Shown here: piece after piece, positions 20,784 through 32,867 of the stretch
Layout of the letters: the number at the start of each line of letters is the position of its first letter
Position numbering within the stretch: position 1 is the stretch's first letter
Assembly (NCBI RefSeq): GCF_026914185.1
Contig: NC_070565.1
Span: 930,001 to 994,000, forward strand
Direction of reading: 5' to 3'
DNA: 64,000 bases
From: Puccinia triticina
Taxonomy: Eukaryota > Basidiomycota > Pucciniomycetes > Pucciniales > Pucciniaceae
The notes under the pieces: generated by a model
What the model was told of the DNA's origin: nothing
The model's database searches: none
Seen by the model: the letters and a program-made list of their open reading frames with translations, nothing else
Translations under genes and position numbers: made by a program

Positions 20784-23412
20784 TTAAGTGCGAGGGGAAG
20801 TGAGTTTGCTGGAGTCAGCCACACCGTGCACGGCAGCAATAGAGAGTCTGCGATTCAATTGGGGGGCCAGGTTGCGACCCATCTCGAGTAGATGACCATC
20901 CTAAAAATTAAAGCATTGGTGGCGCAAGGAGCAGAGGTGTCAGTACATCGGTCTTGTAGGGAGGATGCGATGAAAACTTACATTCGTCAGGTGATCATAA
21001 GCTTTCTTCAAGACTTGTTCAATCCCATCTAAACCTGATTGTTACGAGCATTGGTAAAATACATGATCAGCTACATATTATGTTATCGTGATGGGCGGCT
21101 CGGTCAACCCAAGTCGAATGCAAACCTTTTTCTAATTGAGGTAACGGGGGACCAAAAGACAGTCTGACAACTAGATTGAGGATTTACCCAAGGTCAGTAT
21201 TGCCTCTTGATGAAAAGGAGAAAAAGAGGATATGGATACGAATATGGAAGCTTACAGTGATGGCACGGGGAGCAGAACAAATTTCTGCGATGAGAGGGGT
21301 TTATATCGAAGAATATTCCGGGAACAACAATCACTTTTTGTTTTAAGAGTTCTTCGAAAAATACCAATCCACTGTTTAAGGGTGGAGGTAGATCTGACAA
21401 GCTAGATGAAGTATACCGAGTTTGCTGGTCAGCTTATAAGCAACGCATGTACATCGGTGAAAAAAAAAAAGGATTTACTCGAGCCAAACTGGATTATTTG
21501 CCGAGGGAAATGTAAATGGGGAGGGGGGCCAGATGTCAATGCAATTATCTCACTTCGGAACGGAAGAGAAGCAAGTGAAATGCTCAACTGTAGAACGTCC
21601 ATTTTGGCGGGATCTTAACTTTGAGACCCATTTGTTCCAATCGCTCCAAGACGCGATCTCTCTTCATCCTGAAATGTTTCTGGAGAGCCAGCTTATCTTT
21701 CTCGACCCTGTCGAACTCGAGCAATGGGATAGCTGCCATTTGCATGATGTGACTAGCCCCGCCATCCAGGAAACTTCCACTCTGTGATAGAGCTCCAATC
21801 AACGGCTTAGGCCTGGATTCATAACCAGATCGTAATATTGGGTCAACGCGTTGGATGAGAGCTAAGCGAGCGGAGTGTTTGGTTGCTTACCCTATGACCC
21901 AACATACTCGCCAACCTGGACACCGCCTTCAGTAAGAATTATTTATCAAAACTCCTTTGTCAGATTCGACGTAGGGATTGGAGTATGGAAAGTTAGATCG
22001 AGCTGACCAATTTTTGGTCAATCCGTCGATGATTACAAGGGCATCCTTATTGACATCTGGCCACAGAATATGAGTCCCAGTCGCTCAAGATACATTGGAG
22101 TACTTTCGGTTGAATGCTCACCTTCGACGTATCTGGCAGCCGATAGGCTTTCTCCAAGTTGGCCATCGAGGTTATACCAACTGTAAAACTCGTCCAAGAC
22201 GACGGTTTGGCCGTTCCTGCTAACTTGGACGAGTTCTTCAAGTTCGGAGCCTTCGACGGCCTGGCCGGTGGGGTTCCGTGGGTTGGACGCAAAGAGGACG
22301 GAGAGGCCCATTTGGTTGATGTTCTCCTTGAGTTTATCGATGTGAAGCTTGTAGTTGTCTTCGGCTGAGAGGGCTGATGGGATCGGGACGAGTCGTCGGA
22401 AGACCGACAACATCTGATCGTATGCCGTATACTCTGGTAACTGGTAGCCCACGTAAACTTCGCCTACAACACTTGCGACTCTGTGTCGAGAAGATTTGTC
22501 AGTGCGTTGCTACTCCGATCTCAATGGCTCAAACCAACCTGGTCAAGCCTGATCGACCTCCAGGGACGATACAGACATTCTGTGTTAATTGGGAACTGCT
22601 TATCAGCATTTTCGCACGCGACCCAACGAAAATGTTCCGGTCAAGGGAGGGTGATAACCCACCTCAAAGGTGTATTGGGAGTCCATCCCCTTTCGATAGG
22701 TTTTATTGTAAAGGTCAGCCACGGCTGCTCGAAGGGCTTTCACTCCAGTGGTGGGCGCATCTACAATATAAGCACGCGATGGTAAGCTCAATCTGAAGCT
22801 GGAGATCCAAAAAAAGATGTCGTCTGATTACTCCGGCACGTACATTCATGAACATCTTCGCCCATCGCTGCAACATCAATAACGGCTGGTTTGTGGCTAG
22901 CGCCCGGAATATCACCTACTTCGGGGGCACCTATAGTTTTTTTATACAAATTATAAGTTTTGATCGTAGGAAAATTAAATAAACAGGGATAGAGCACCTT
23001 GTCCGAAATTTGCCCAGTCAGGATCGTCGTAAGTAAAGCCATTGGCCATGGCTCGATCCATGACAAAGATAACACCGGTCGAGCCGGGAGAGCTGATTCC
23101 GGGGAGCATGTCATCATCCTCTGGCTCGGAAGGAGTGGGGGAGGTGACGGCGGATCTGATGATTTTATCAGCGGATGAGCTGGCGGCTTTCTGGGCCTTT
23201 TTCTCAGCCTGGACGGAGGATTTCTTCTTGCTGGCGTTGCGCTTGATTGAGGAAGAATGGTGGTGTGCGGCGCGGAAGACTTGATGGGCTTCAGAGTCGT
23301 CCTCCTGGATCGGCTTTTGGAGCTTCTTCTTCTTGTCTTCGTTCGGGGTCAAAAGGCCCTTTGCCTGGGCTGAGAGTTCTGACCAATGATGGGGAAACTT
23401 GGGTAGAAGCAT
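20784..23412 (-). CDS. Class I/II PLP-dependent aminotransferase
   Basis: Thirteen exons, in transcription order: 22998-23412, 22844-22930, 22663-22760, 22539-22579, 22122-22480, 22008-22056, 21891-21926, 21589-21812, 21479-21488, 21256-21401, 21126-21170, 20982-21034 and 20784-20900. They join in frame to 559 residues. The N-terminal about 110 residues are Lys/Ser-rich and variable. The enzyme part follows with FGQGAPEVGDIPGA, PTTGVKALRAAVADLYN, VPGGRSGLTR (cofactor phosphate region), ASNPRNPTGQ, LDEFYSWY and the Schiff-base lysine in IIDGLTKNW (about K348). This is the fold-type I pattern of aspartate/kynurenine-like aminotransferases. Substrate specificity cannot be told from the sequence. 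A 10-nt microexon (21479-21488) is needed to keep the frame and to give FYIWLDLSDLP. Start choice: the ATG at 23412 is the first in frame. Confidence 0.87.
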
Positions 23413-24481
23413 GATGGTTGTTTTCTCGTTTGGCGGCCTGCTAACTGCTGAGGGTTTTGTTGAACGTTAGCTTTGGGGACCTTGTACCGGATACTTGAGG
23501 TGAACGAACAACGGGATGCGATCAAGGGTCAATGCACTATCGTGTAAAATCTACAGTAGTCCGCCCGCCCAGAGTCAGTGATCACAATCAGGAATGACGA
23601 GCTGAGAGATAATCACCTTACATACGTTTGTGTGAGGTTCGGGGAGGCTGTGGCTGGATGTGGTCAGTGGTCCTCTGTGGCGGCGGACAAGCACAAGACT
23701 CTTGTGTAGCTAAGTCCATACTCATGGCTGGAGCAGTTCCGCTGGGTTCCGCCGGCGGCACATGGACTCGCAAGCTCGTGTTTCCCACTCGATGAGCTCA
23801 TAAGTATCGCTCATACACATGGCCCGACCAGCTCACGAACGCAGGGCGATGGTGTTTAGTTTATCAGTCCCTTCAAACTGATATCGACCATCACATGTTG
23901 TAAATAGAAGAAGCGGATCAGATCAACTCTCCATCGGACAGTGCAAACGTCGCGAGGCTCGCACCAACGCAGTACCATTTCATCATCACAAGTTGACTTT
24001 ATCAGCAACAGCTGGCTGCAGTTCCCCCTGAGGTATACAAAGACAAGCCTCAATCGAGTTTTCAGCCAGGACGCACCACACAGAAAGCTTCACATCGGAA
24101 ACCCGCAATATTACTCCTAGCAAGAAGCCGCTTGGGGTACCCGCAGGACCGGTTCAAACGATTTGAGGCGGAAGGCACGATCGTTTGTTTTACCATCAGC
24201 AGTCTGAAAGCTCTCCGCTCAGACAACACCTGTCTGAGTGGACAACAAATCCCCAACTCTTAATTTTTTATGTGTGCCAAGATTTGATACATAGCTCAAT
24301 CAGGTCGTAAGCCTCAAAAAAACTGGCTACTCTATGGCAAAAAAAGAACAATCAAATCTTCTAACCAGACCAGATCTTATGATTACAATATGTTATATAG
24401 ACATCGAATAATGAGAGGTATCCTTTGAAAGTGTTTTTTTCATTATAAATAAGAATAATTTGATCCACCTGTAAATCATAA
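23413..24481. other. Upstream region of the aminotransferase gene
   Basis: About 1.07 kb between the 3' end of wax-synthase-like gene 1 and the aminotransferase start, both on the minus strand. No coding exons or recognisable repeats were found. Confidence 0.4.
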
Positions 24482-26010
24482 TCAAGGAAGTAGTTCATAG
24501 AGAGTTCCGGGAACCAAGAAGGAGTAAATTGGCCACTGCGAGAGCCGCGGTAAGGCCTCATCGATCACTCCAAATTCGCCCGTCATGGCTCTGCGGTACG
24601 GAGTGATGACGAGCAAAGAGAAGGCCCAAACCCAGAGCGTACCCCCACCCAGGAACTTGGGGATCAGAGGGATAATCAACGGCTCTAGTAAGATCCCGAC
24701 GGGTTGGACCATAAAGTAAAAAAGCGTCCCCGGGAATGGATTGAGCGATAGGTATCTCGTCAATGATATCTTGGTCGACACCGCGAAAAGAACATCTACA
24801 CAGTACCAACAACAACACAAACAGAAATTAGTTTTGGCTATTCAGATCACGTTGCAAGCAGAAGGATCATCCCCCGACTTACAGATCTCGTGCAAGATAC
24901 CGCTGAGGATGAAGACCGCGAAGAGACTGCAGATCTTCTGTGCGGTCTTGGAGAGGCCAGCCTTCCTGGCCAGGGAGATCGCCGGACGTGCGCCAAAAAA
25001 GATGAGGTCAGCCCTCAGGAATTGATGCCATCCCTTAGACCAGAGTTCGTTCAAGGATTTCGCAGTGTGTGGTGACTGGAAGATGGGGGTGTATAACCTT
25101 GGGTCGAACCATTCCATGATCCATTGCGGGATGGGCAGTCCTTTTTCGCGATGGAGCCAGCTAATTATGTAAGCATTCAAGGTGCTATAGGTGTATCCAA
25201 TGTCGAACCACGAGAGCAGGAAGGCTGGGAAGCTCAGTGAGGCTAGCGTCTCCGCTAAAATCGTCGTCGCCGTCGTCTTCGGGAAGCCCAGGGCGAGCAA
25301 AACGTTCGTCGGGGATCCAAAGTCGCGACTTGCTACGCAATAACCGGTCGCTATCAGAGAGAGTATATGGACTTTGAACAATCGTTTCAGGACTTCGTTG
25401 AACGTCCGCTGGTTGAGCTCGCTCTTCAACCCCCAGCCGAACTGAATTCCACGTGGACTGAGAAAAAGGAAAAAAAAAAAAAAAACAGAGTTAGATAGGC
25501 TGACTCCTGAGGAAAAAAACGTCATATTAGAAATACAGCTTACGGCAAGGTATGTTTTAGCGTCCATTGAGCGACTTCTTTCCAGCTATAGTTCTTCTTA
25601 TGTTCGGCTTGAACGGTATAGGCCTTCTCGTTAGGCGTCAACGCGGCCTCGTCACGGATCCAGCATTTGCCTTCCATGTAGCCGCCGGTGAGGCCGATCT
25701 GGAGGGCCTTCAAGGCCAACTGTGTGCCCCAGATGCACAGACAAAAGTTGAATCCCCCGTAGCGATTGACGGGGACGATGAGGTATTCGAGAGGCGCCTT
25801 GAGGCCGAGATAGACGTTCAAGGGGGTCAGGGCTAGTCGCAGCCACCGCAAAATCGGCCATCGGGCAAACTTCGGATGAAGTAAAGAGCCCTGGATGAGG
25901 ATCGGGATAACGTAGAGGAATAGGGGGCCGGCGCCAACTAGGGAGACCGGCTTACGCCACTCCGAAGATTGATGGTCTGACAATGATGAGGGGGAGGTGA
26001 AGTTGCTCAT
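24482..26010 (-). CDS. Wax-synthase-like MBOAT protein, paralogue 1
   Basis: Three exons (25544-26010, 24883-25457, 24482-24795) join in frame to 451 residues. The protein has several hydrophobic segments, for example PLFLYVIPILIQG near the start and LGGGTLWVWAFSLLVITPYRR near the end. It carries the wax-synthase features FGSPTNVLLALGFP, LNELWSKGWHQFLR and the conserved His-Glu at about residues 345-346 (ILHEI), followed by FYFMVQPVGILLEP. Enzymes of this fold acylate fatty alcohols or other small hydroxyl acceptors at the ER. The true substrate here is unknown. A paralogue with the same intron positions lies at 47.7-49.3 kb. The first donor (CC|GTAAGC) and second donor (T|GTAAGT) are canonical. 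Confidence 0.87.
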
Positions 26011-26917
26011 CTTGGCCGCTCAAGTCGTTATCTGAGTATCCCTAATAAACAGCCTGTTATCGACCGTCAGCAACCAAGCAGCGTTGCCTGTATACTGACC
26101 TGTGCTTTTTATGATCATTCAGACGGAGCTCTGGATAGGAGAGCCTCCAGACTGGGGCCAAGCTGAAGACGCTTCCAAGCGAGGAACACAAGCACACAGG
26201 CTTCGGGGAGCCCCTGATCAACCCCAATCTATCGGCCTGTCTATCCTGATAACATCTTAAGCTGATAATCGACTTCAAGTCCAGATCGACAACACGCGTC
26301 GTGCAAACCGGTCGATAGGCACAGTCTGCTCTGAATTGTGCTAAATATAGGGGCTACCTGGAGGACATCTTGGTGGCTTCGGAGGCTGAAAGATGATAAT
26401 TCAGTGGGGGTTGTTGGGCAAGTCGAATGGTCTGGGTCAAGCCAGCTTTTAAAATCATGTTAATTGTCTACAGAATACTCAGTCTGGATTGGGACCCCTG
26501 AGGCTCTGAGACTTGATAAACATGTTGAATATTCGAGGTGGTTACGTGGGGAGGAGATAGGCATCTTGGAGGAATTGGATTGATCATCGATGCGCCGAGA
26601 GTTCCCCAGGTCGGAATCTGGAAAGGGGCCTCAACTGGCCACAAGCGCTGGAAATCCGAAGCTCCAGCTTTCCGAGCCTCCCTCAGGGGGTGGATATCGA
26701 GCGGAGAGGGGCTGGTGCCTTGTTGTTCTGTCATATGAAATGTACCCCCAGGAACGCTTCTACTTCCTACAAAGTCAAGTTTGTCTCACAATCAGAAGAG
26801 TCGCACCCCTATCTATCGGTATCATCATATCTATACTGGGAATCCCGGCGCGACCAGAGAGTGTTCAGATTTCCAGAAACCGTCAAGTTTTCAACAAGGG
26901 CGAAGAGTTGAACACTT
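26011..26917. other. Intergenic, nothing recognised
   Basis: Upstream of wax-synthase-like gene 1. The short open frames in several readings show no family features and no splice logic. Confidence 0.4.
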
Positions 26918-27323
26918 GGACCAATCAAAGTTGGCCATGCATGACTTGCATGTACTGTTGCAAGTTGGTTTTTAAGGATTTTCCTCAGCAAAAACATTCA
27001 AAGAAACCTTCAAGCAGGTTTGGGGGGTGTAGTACAATGTGACTTGCATGCAATTTTGCAACTCAGTGTTCAAGAATTATGGTGTTCAAAGTTGGTTTGC
27101 ATAATTTTATGCATGCATAAATCATCAAATCATAAAAATATTTTGGTGAGGAAATTTTGTATTACATAATCAGACAGTCATATCCCCTGCAAAAAAGATT
27201 TTATGATTTTATGATTTATGCATGCATAAAATTATGCAAACCAACTTTGAACACCATAAATGAACTTGAACACTGACTTGCAAAAGTGCATGCAAGTTGG
27301 ATCTGGCCAACTTTGAAACCCCC
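26918..27323. mobile_element. MITE with TTTGAAACCCCC ends, containing a nested MITE
   Basis: The right end is GGCCAACTTTGAAACCCCC followed by TAA (27324-27326). The left end is decayed to CAATCAAAGTTGGCC. Interior words CTTGCATG, TTGCAAGTTGG and GTGTAGTACA match the complete copy at 29920-30141. A second inverted-repeat element (27081-27255) lies inside. Confidence 0.65.
27081..27255. mobile_element. Nested MITE, GGTGTTCAAAGTTGG ends
   Basis: GGTGTTCAAAGTTGGTTTGC and GCAAACCAACTTTGAACACC are exact inverted ends of a 175-bp foldback. Inner arms add ATTTTATGCATGCATAAATC. Related ends occur at 38926-39122 and, truncated, near 13775. Confidence 0.8.
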
Positions 27324-27760
27324 TAATAACTTTGATCGGAAATGTGCCATCCTTGTTTACTTTGCTATGCTTTTGTTTGAAACACCTGAGGAGGATCTTG
27401 ATCTTCTGATTCCCTGCTGACACTCACACTCATGTTCTCTCTCAGGCGGCTTTTGGCAAGTTAAAGATGGTAAGAAAGAAACTTTGTTGGAAAGAATCAC
27501 ACATCCAGGATTCCTGACAACTTTTGTGTCAAGGCCGTTGTGGTATGCTTTATGGTTACCCATCTAGCCCATTTCAAAATTTTCCATTTTCTCATATGTA
27601 CACTCACAAATCAACCAATACAGCAGCATCACTGGATTCTACGGCTAAAACTACACAGGACACCATGGACAACACACCTTAATCCCCTCTGGATCAGAAG
27701 ATACAACCCCTTCAAGATACCAACAGTCAGTTTCATACACACAAAACACAATACTCAGGT
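27324..27760. other. Intergenic, nothing recognised
   Basis: A/T-rich sequence with no supported exon or repeat boundary. Confidence 0.35.
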
Positions 27761-27815
27761 CATGTAATCCGTTACATGAACCACCCTTACCCAGGACCAT
27801 GTAATCCGTTACATG
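27761..27815. repeat. Two copies of the palindrome CATGTAATCCGTTACATG
   Basis: The 18-bp near-palindrome occurs twice within 55 bp, separated by a C-rich spacer. Each copy is followed by AACCAC or GGCCAC. Confidence 0.75.
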
Positions 27816-27920
27816 GGCCACTGTGACACTTGTCTACCCTTTACATATGCTTTACCTCATCAGCTGCACTCATTACATTGTGTTATGCACGTGTCATGCA
27901 GTGTCATGCACACTAGATGC

Positions 27921-27992
27921 AGGCTTATGCAGTCTTATGCAGTCTTATGCAGTCTTATGCAGTCTTATGCAGGCTTATGCAGGTGCATGCAG
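27921..27992. repeat. 10-bp tandem repeat (AGTCTTATGC)n
   Basis: Seven consecutive decamers: AGGCTTATGC, four copies of AGTCTTATGC, AGGCTTATGC and AGGTGCATGC. Flanking sequence also has ATGCAG and GTCATGCA words. Confidence 0.9.
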
Positions 27993-28239
27993 ACTAGTGT
28001 AATAGGGGCTGCAGTTCATGCAGGTGTCAAGATAGCAAAAACCCCTCATGCAGCTTACACATGACATCAGTTGACAGCTCAGGCTAGCTAAATTCCCTCA
28101 TATGACATCATTTGACAGCAGCACCAGGAAAATAAAATAGTCAGTTGATGAAAAGTGACATCACACCAGCTCCAACCAGCTACCCAAAATCTATCCACTA
28201 TCTACCCCAATCTCCCAATTGTCTCCTCAACTTCCAAAA

Positions 28240-28800
28240 TTTACTAAGGAGGTCCTGTGATGAGCCCAACTGATCCTCAGTTCTGTCTAGCTGATACTCA
28301 GCTTTGGTACCCAGCTCATAATCAGCTTTTTTGCTCAGCTCATACTCAGATTTTTCACGCAGCTCATTCTCAGAATTGGAATAAAACATTTTTACCAGTC
28401 CTTGACCAGCTGATGCTCAGCTTTGTACTAGTCCTGGCGCGGCTGATGCTCAGCTTTGTACCAGTCCTTGCTCAGCCTTTTCCTAGTTCTGTCCCAGCTG
28501 ATGCTCAGCTTTGACCCAGTCCTGGGCCAGCTGGCCAGCTGATGCTCAGCTTACTGAGTATCAGCTGACCCAGGCCAGGCAAAAAGATGGGAATCAGCTT
28601 GGACAGGAACAGAGCTGAAAATCAGCTAGGCTAGGGCCAAAGCTGAGCATCAGCTATACCAGGGTCAAAGATGATCATCAGGTGGCCGGTGCCAAATCTG
28701 AGCATGAGGTGGGCCAGGGCAAAAACTGAGCATCAGGTGAGCCAGGGTAAAAGCTGAGCATCAGCTTGGCCAGGGCCAAAGCTGAGAATCATCTGCTTTT
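28240..28800. repeat. Inverted array of GCTGATGCTCAGC words
   Basis: The left half (28240-28550) reads repeatedly as AGCTGATGCTCAGCTTTG with variants. The right half (28556-28800) is the opposite orientation (CAAAGCTGAGCATCAGCT). The turn-over point is GATGCTCAGCTTACTGAGTATCAGC near 28540-28565, so the two halves could pair as one long imperfect hairpin. Units are 25-40 bp and diverged. No TIR or TSD could be defined. Confidence 0.78.
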
Positions 28801-29690
28801 GTCATATTGAGTGCTTTATCCTGACACCTGTCATGTGAGCCCTAGATTTGCTTGTGGAGAAGAGCAGCATTGGAGCAGTGTTGAAGCTGAAAACAAAGCT
28901 GCATCATGTCACTTGCCATCAAGTGACTACTTTTTTTTCCTGGTGCAGGTGACAGACAGGGGCAGTACAGATGATCAGATGACCCAATGACATCATACGT
29001 CAATGACATCATAGGCCAAACTTAAACCTCTCACCTCCACTTTCTCACCAGCTAAATTCCCTCATCATTACATCATGTGACCTGTCAATTGGGCTAAATT
29101 CCCTCATCTAGGCTGTACCACCAGCCAAAATCCCTCATTTGAAAGCTCAGGGCAGCTAAAACCCCTCATTCCCTGGTTCCCCTGGAGCTAAAATCCCTCA
29201 CCCTTTTCTATTTAAGGAGGCTCTCCTCCCCCCAAGTTGTAATTTCTCACAGCAAACTCCTTGCACTCAGCTTACCCCATAACAGTACAACACTTGCTCA
29301 CTCTACAGTATTAGCCCCCACTATATTGTGGTTTTACCCTTATTACATAACAATTACATACATACAACAACTCTATTACATCGCTCAATCACCGTTAACC
29401 CCTCTGTCAGGGTGTTCCACAACCTCCTTTGCAGAAACACACAGACCATATCAACTTACGACTTACTCAGCACCAGCTACATCACCCATATCCCCTAAGC
29501 CACTTGTTTGACGTAGGCTATCTTTTGATACACCTCCACTATCACTACATAAACCTTCCAATTGTAGATTGGGGGGCTTTTTTTAGTGTCTAGTGACCCA
29601 GGAAAGGCAGAGGTAACCTCATTCATCCCTATCCGCACTCAGCAAAAGGTTCTCAGGAACACTTTTGAGGTTTACACCGTCATACAACTT
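28801..29690. repeat. Region with recurrent GCTAAAWYCCCTCAT motif
   Basis: GCTAAATTCCCTCAT or GCTAAAATCCCTCA-type motifs occur about six times between 28085 and 29200, often next to ATGACATCAT. This looks like one repeat family of unknown type. 29230-29690 shows nothing else. Confidence 0.55.
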
Positions 29691-29919
29691 TCTAAGTCAT
29701 GAAAGTGATTGGGAGGAAATGCTGCTGAGGGTATATTTCAAATTGTTCAAACGGATTTACTTCGCGCACAGAGGGAAACTTGTTGCGCACGGGAATTTCC
29801 ATTGACTTGACACCACTTGACGTCAGGCCCCCCTCCGTGTGCCCCCAAAAACCTATCTGCACACGGGGGTGCCCTATTACTTCCTGCCAAATCAAATAGT
29901 CTCAACATGCCCAATATTA

Positions 29920-30141
29920 GGGGGTTTCAAAGTTGGCCAGATGCAACTTGCATGCACTTTTGCAAGTTGGTGTTCAAGTTCATTCTTGAACACCGAGTTG
30001 CAAAAGTGTATGCAAGCCACACTGTACTACACCCCCTAAGCTTGCTTGAATGTTTTTTTGAAATTTGGTGTTCAATAAAAGCCTTGAAAACCAACTTGCA
30101 AAAGTGCATGCAAGTCGTGTATGGCCAACTTTGAATCCCCC
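29920..30141. mobile_element. MITE with GGGGGTTTCAAAGTTGGCC ends (TTA duplication)
   Basis: Inverted ends GGGGGTTTCAAAGTTGGCC and GGCCAACTTTGAATCCCCC enclose 222 bp, flanked by TTA (29917-29919 and 30142-30144). The interior repeats TTGCATGCACTTTTGCAAG-type words in both directions. It abuts the end of the hypothetical minus-strand gene at 30.1-30.8 kb. Confidence 0.8.
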
Positions 30142-30154
30142 TTAACTGAAGTCT

Positions 30155-30811
30155 TTGAGCCATTGTGGGTAGGATGATTTCTTGTAGTTTTCAAGGAATC
30201 ATACTTTTGAATCCTAACCAGTAGCTCTTGTTCAAACAAGTCTCCTTGTCCGTATCCAAATAGCTCTGATGGCTTTTTATACGTTGAAGAGCATTGAAGT
30301 GTTTGTCCAGCAGCTCTGGCACAAATATCTGAAGCAGAGTTCCAAATAAAACTTGCAATCAGCATGGTTAGACTTGTCCTCCCCAACCTGTCAAGTCATG
30401 AGTGCATGTAGGTCCTGAGACTGTCAGCTCACAATAGTATTCTTGCTCTGGTGCTCCATTTAGGTAATTGAAACCTTCACACAATTTCTTTGACTGACAT
30501 GTATTCCTCCATGAGCACCCCATGAATACTTGATGGGATGTCTCCACTGGTTTCTCTGTCTTTATTAAGTTGTGGTATCCGTCTTCAGTGGGTTTTGCTT
30601 GGATCAGTTGCGCAAAGATTGAACCAGTGCTGTGGCCAAGCATAATCAGAAGAGGGACCAAGTTTGGTGACTGGTTGAACATAACACAAGTCCCTTGGAG
30701 AGGTTTTAGCTCCAAGTTTGCTGTACTTGTTGTGACTTTTGGCGCGCCTGTCACAACAACTAGCCCGGCTTGAAAAAAGTGGGGCAAGAGAGGGCAAGAG
30801 AAAACAGTCAA
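30155..30811 (-). CDS. Unidentified protein-like gene
   Basis: Open frame 30368-30811 (147 residues) starts MTVFSCPLLPHFF and contains GTCVMFNQSPNLVPLLIMLGHSTG, then a Cys-rich stretch GCSWRNTCQSKKLCEGFNYL, EYYCELTV and GPTCTHDLTG. Removing a possible 40-bp intron (ACAG|GTTGGG...GCAAG) continues into a frame with LLQIFVPELLDKHFNALQ and NKSYWLGFKSMIP before a stop. Composition and lack of internal repeats favour a real or recently decayed gene, but I recognise no family. The N-terminus may be a signal peptide or simply upstream sequence. Confidence 0.35.
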
Positions 30812-31660
30812 ACTTACACACCCTCACGCCAATTTTTGAGGGGGCCCATTAAAGGGCACGCCTCCCTTTGGGACCCCCTTTCGAGAAGCTTTGTTAAGCT
30901 CGCGCAAGATCAGCGATTACAGGAAATTTGGCTTTTCTTTTGGGAAGCAGGACTAACTTAACACAAGTCCCCCTTCGGAGGGCCGTGGTACAGCCTGGCC
31001 TGGCGCAAAGCGCAACCTCCGAAGGAGGGACTTGGGACTAATGTCCCAGAGATTCCCATCTTCCAATTTATTTTGGTGGGGATTTTGTGCCTTTTCAATT
31101 TAGATCATGTTCCCAAAGAGCCCCACGCATGCCCTTTGGACCAGGAGACTCATCTCACCCTTCCCTATCTTTTCCCGGTACACACACCCCTGGAAGTCAA
31201 ACCATTTGTGCTCCATAACACTTCAAACTTATGTATTTTCAGGGCTCCTTGAGCTGTATGCTGTCCGGATTTAACTGACCACGGAAAACAGTATGGTTTC
31301 TCAATTCAATTATGTACACAGGAACCAGGCTCTCCAGCTCTGGCTAAGATGCCTTGGCCACTGCAGCCCCTGCATCCAATCCTCATCATGAGGACAGGGA
31401 CACAAATCCAAGATGTTCAGCTATCTTGACCCTTCAGAGCTCCAGCAGAGGCTGCCTAGTTTTTCTGTGTGAAGGGAGAAAGGAAAAAATGGCATAAAAA
31501 GCCACAAAAGCCCCAATCTCTCAGGCAACAAGTGTGACATAAGTCATAAGTCCCTCCTTCGGCTTGATGACAAAAACGGGCACCTTGGAAATGGTCTCTA
31601 CGGGATACTCAAGAGAAATAGAGGGGAACACCCATGCAATGTGCAATAATGAAGCTATTA
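30812..31660. other. Intergenic, with a small hairpin at 30963-31045
   Basis: AAGTCCCCCTTCGGAGG and CCTCCGAAGGAGGGACTT form an inverted pair about 80 bp apart. The same CCCTCCTTCGG word occurs near 31551 and in the dispersed repeat at 15.8 kb. No coding exon is seen. Confidence 0.5.
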
Positions 31661-31839
31661 GCCCGGTTCACATTGGATTTTTAAGGCCATTTTTATCCAT
31701 TTTTTCATCAAAATTTATTGTTTTTTTCAAGTTGGTCAGATTCTTCTGAAACCACTTTTTCTGATGATTTAAAAATTTGTCAAAATTTTATGATAAAATC
31801 AGATAAAAATAGGTTCAAAGTTGCCAACGTGAACCGGGC
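31661..31839. mobile_element. Short MITE-like inverted repeat, GCCCGGTTCAC ends
   Basis: GCCCGGTTCACATTGG and its near-complement CCAACGTGAACCGGGC enclose 179 bp of A/T-rich sequence and are bordered by TA on both sides. This fits a TA-duplicating (mariner-like) non-autonomous element. Confidence 0.7.
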
Positions 31840-32520
31840 TATTGGATGGATGCCCGGCGAGTATGCCAACTGGCGACTTGGACCTGTATATGACAATGGT
31901 ACCATGTTCCATTTGACTCTCTGGGAATAGGCCTTGTACTGATCTGATCCTTGAGTTCAATCAATTCCATCATCCTCATCTTAGGATCAAGAACATCTAC
32001 TTGGGTGTTGTTGAACCAGATGAGTTCGTGAATTGTGACGGCTTCAAAAACTGCAGGACAGTGGTCTCACAATCTTTCAGGTCATTGGTTTCAAGGGGGA
32101 GTGTCTGAAGATTGCATGAGGTGAAGACACAAATAGTTCATGAGCACCTTCTCCATACTTCCAAGGGGGATACAAACCTCAAGGAAGTTATCAATCTTCC
32201 TGTTTATCCAGTGCCAAGGCCTCTGCCAGCTCAAGAATAAACACATGTGAGGCTTTGCTTACAAATGTGGTGAGAATGGAGTAATTCACCAAGCTGATGG
32301 ATGTATCATGCCTATACAGCAGCTAGCAGCAGCTAGTAATCTTGGTTGCAAGGAGCAACTTTCAAGCTGTGTAAATAGTCTGAGAAGCTGGTTGTGGCTT
32401 ATGTTTCACTTCTGGCTTGTATAATACAGCGTGAACAGCATGAGACATGAACCAATCATCCTCATAGGACTGCCAACGCACCGCAAGATTATGCATCATT
32501 AATTGTACAAAGCCATGTAA
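31840..32520. other. Intergenic, nothing recognised
   Basis: No supported exon, RNA or repeat boundary. Confidence 0.35.
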
Positions 32521-32579
32521 TTAGGCCCTGTTTGGCACCGATATAATAAGCAGCATATTTCACAAATATTTCACAATTA

Positions 32580-32740
32580 GGCCCCGTTTGGCTGCCGTGT
32601 TATACATCATAAATTGTTGAATTTATGACGCCGCGACCCAAAGTTCGCCCCCCATTGCCACCAAAACTTTGAAACCCCCGGGGGTTGCGCATCATAAATT
32701 TGACCATTTATGACGTATAACATGGCAGCCAAACGGGGTC
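32580..32740. mobile_element. Nested Tourist-like MITE
   Basis: GGCCCCGTTTGGCTGCC... and ...GGCAGCCAAACGGGGTC enclose 161 bp with TTA on both sides (32577-32579, 32741-32743). Inner arms repeat CATCATAAATT...AATTTATGACG. It sits inside the larger element that starts at 32524. Confidence 0.85.
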
Positions 32741-32867
32741 TTATATTGGTAAAATGCTGATGGCGTTTGGCAAACCAATATATCCAAAATATGAAATAAT
32801 TACAAATTACAGTTCCTACATGCCAATATATTGGCAGCTAAATCAGACCCACCCCTCGCAACTCCCA

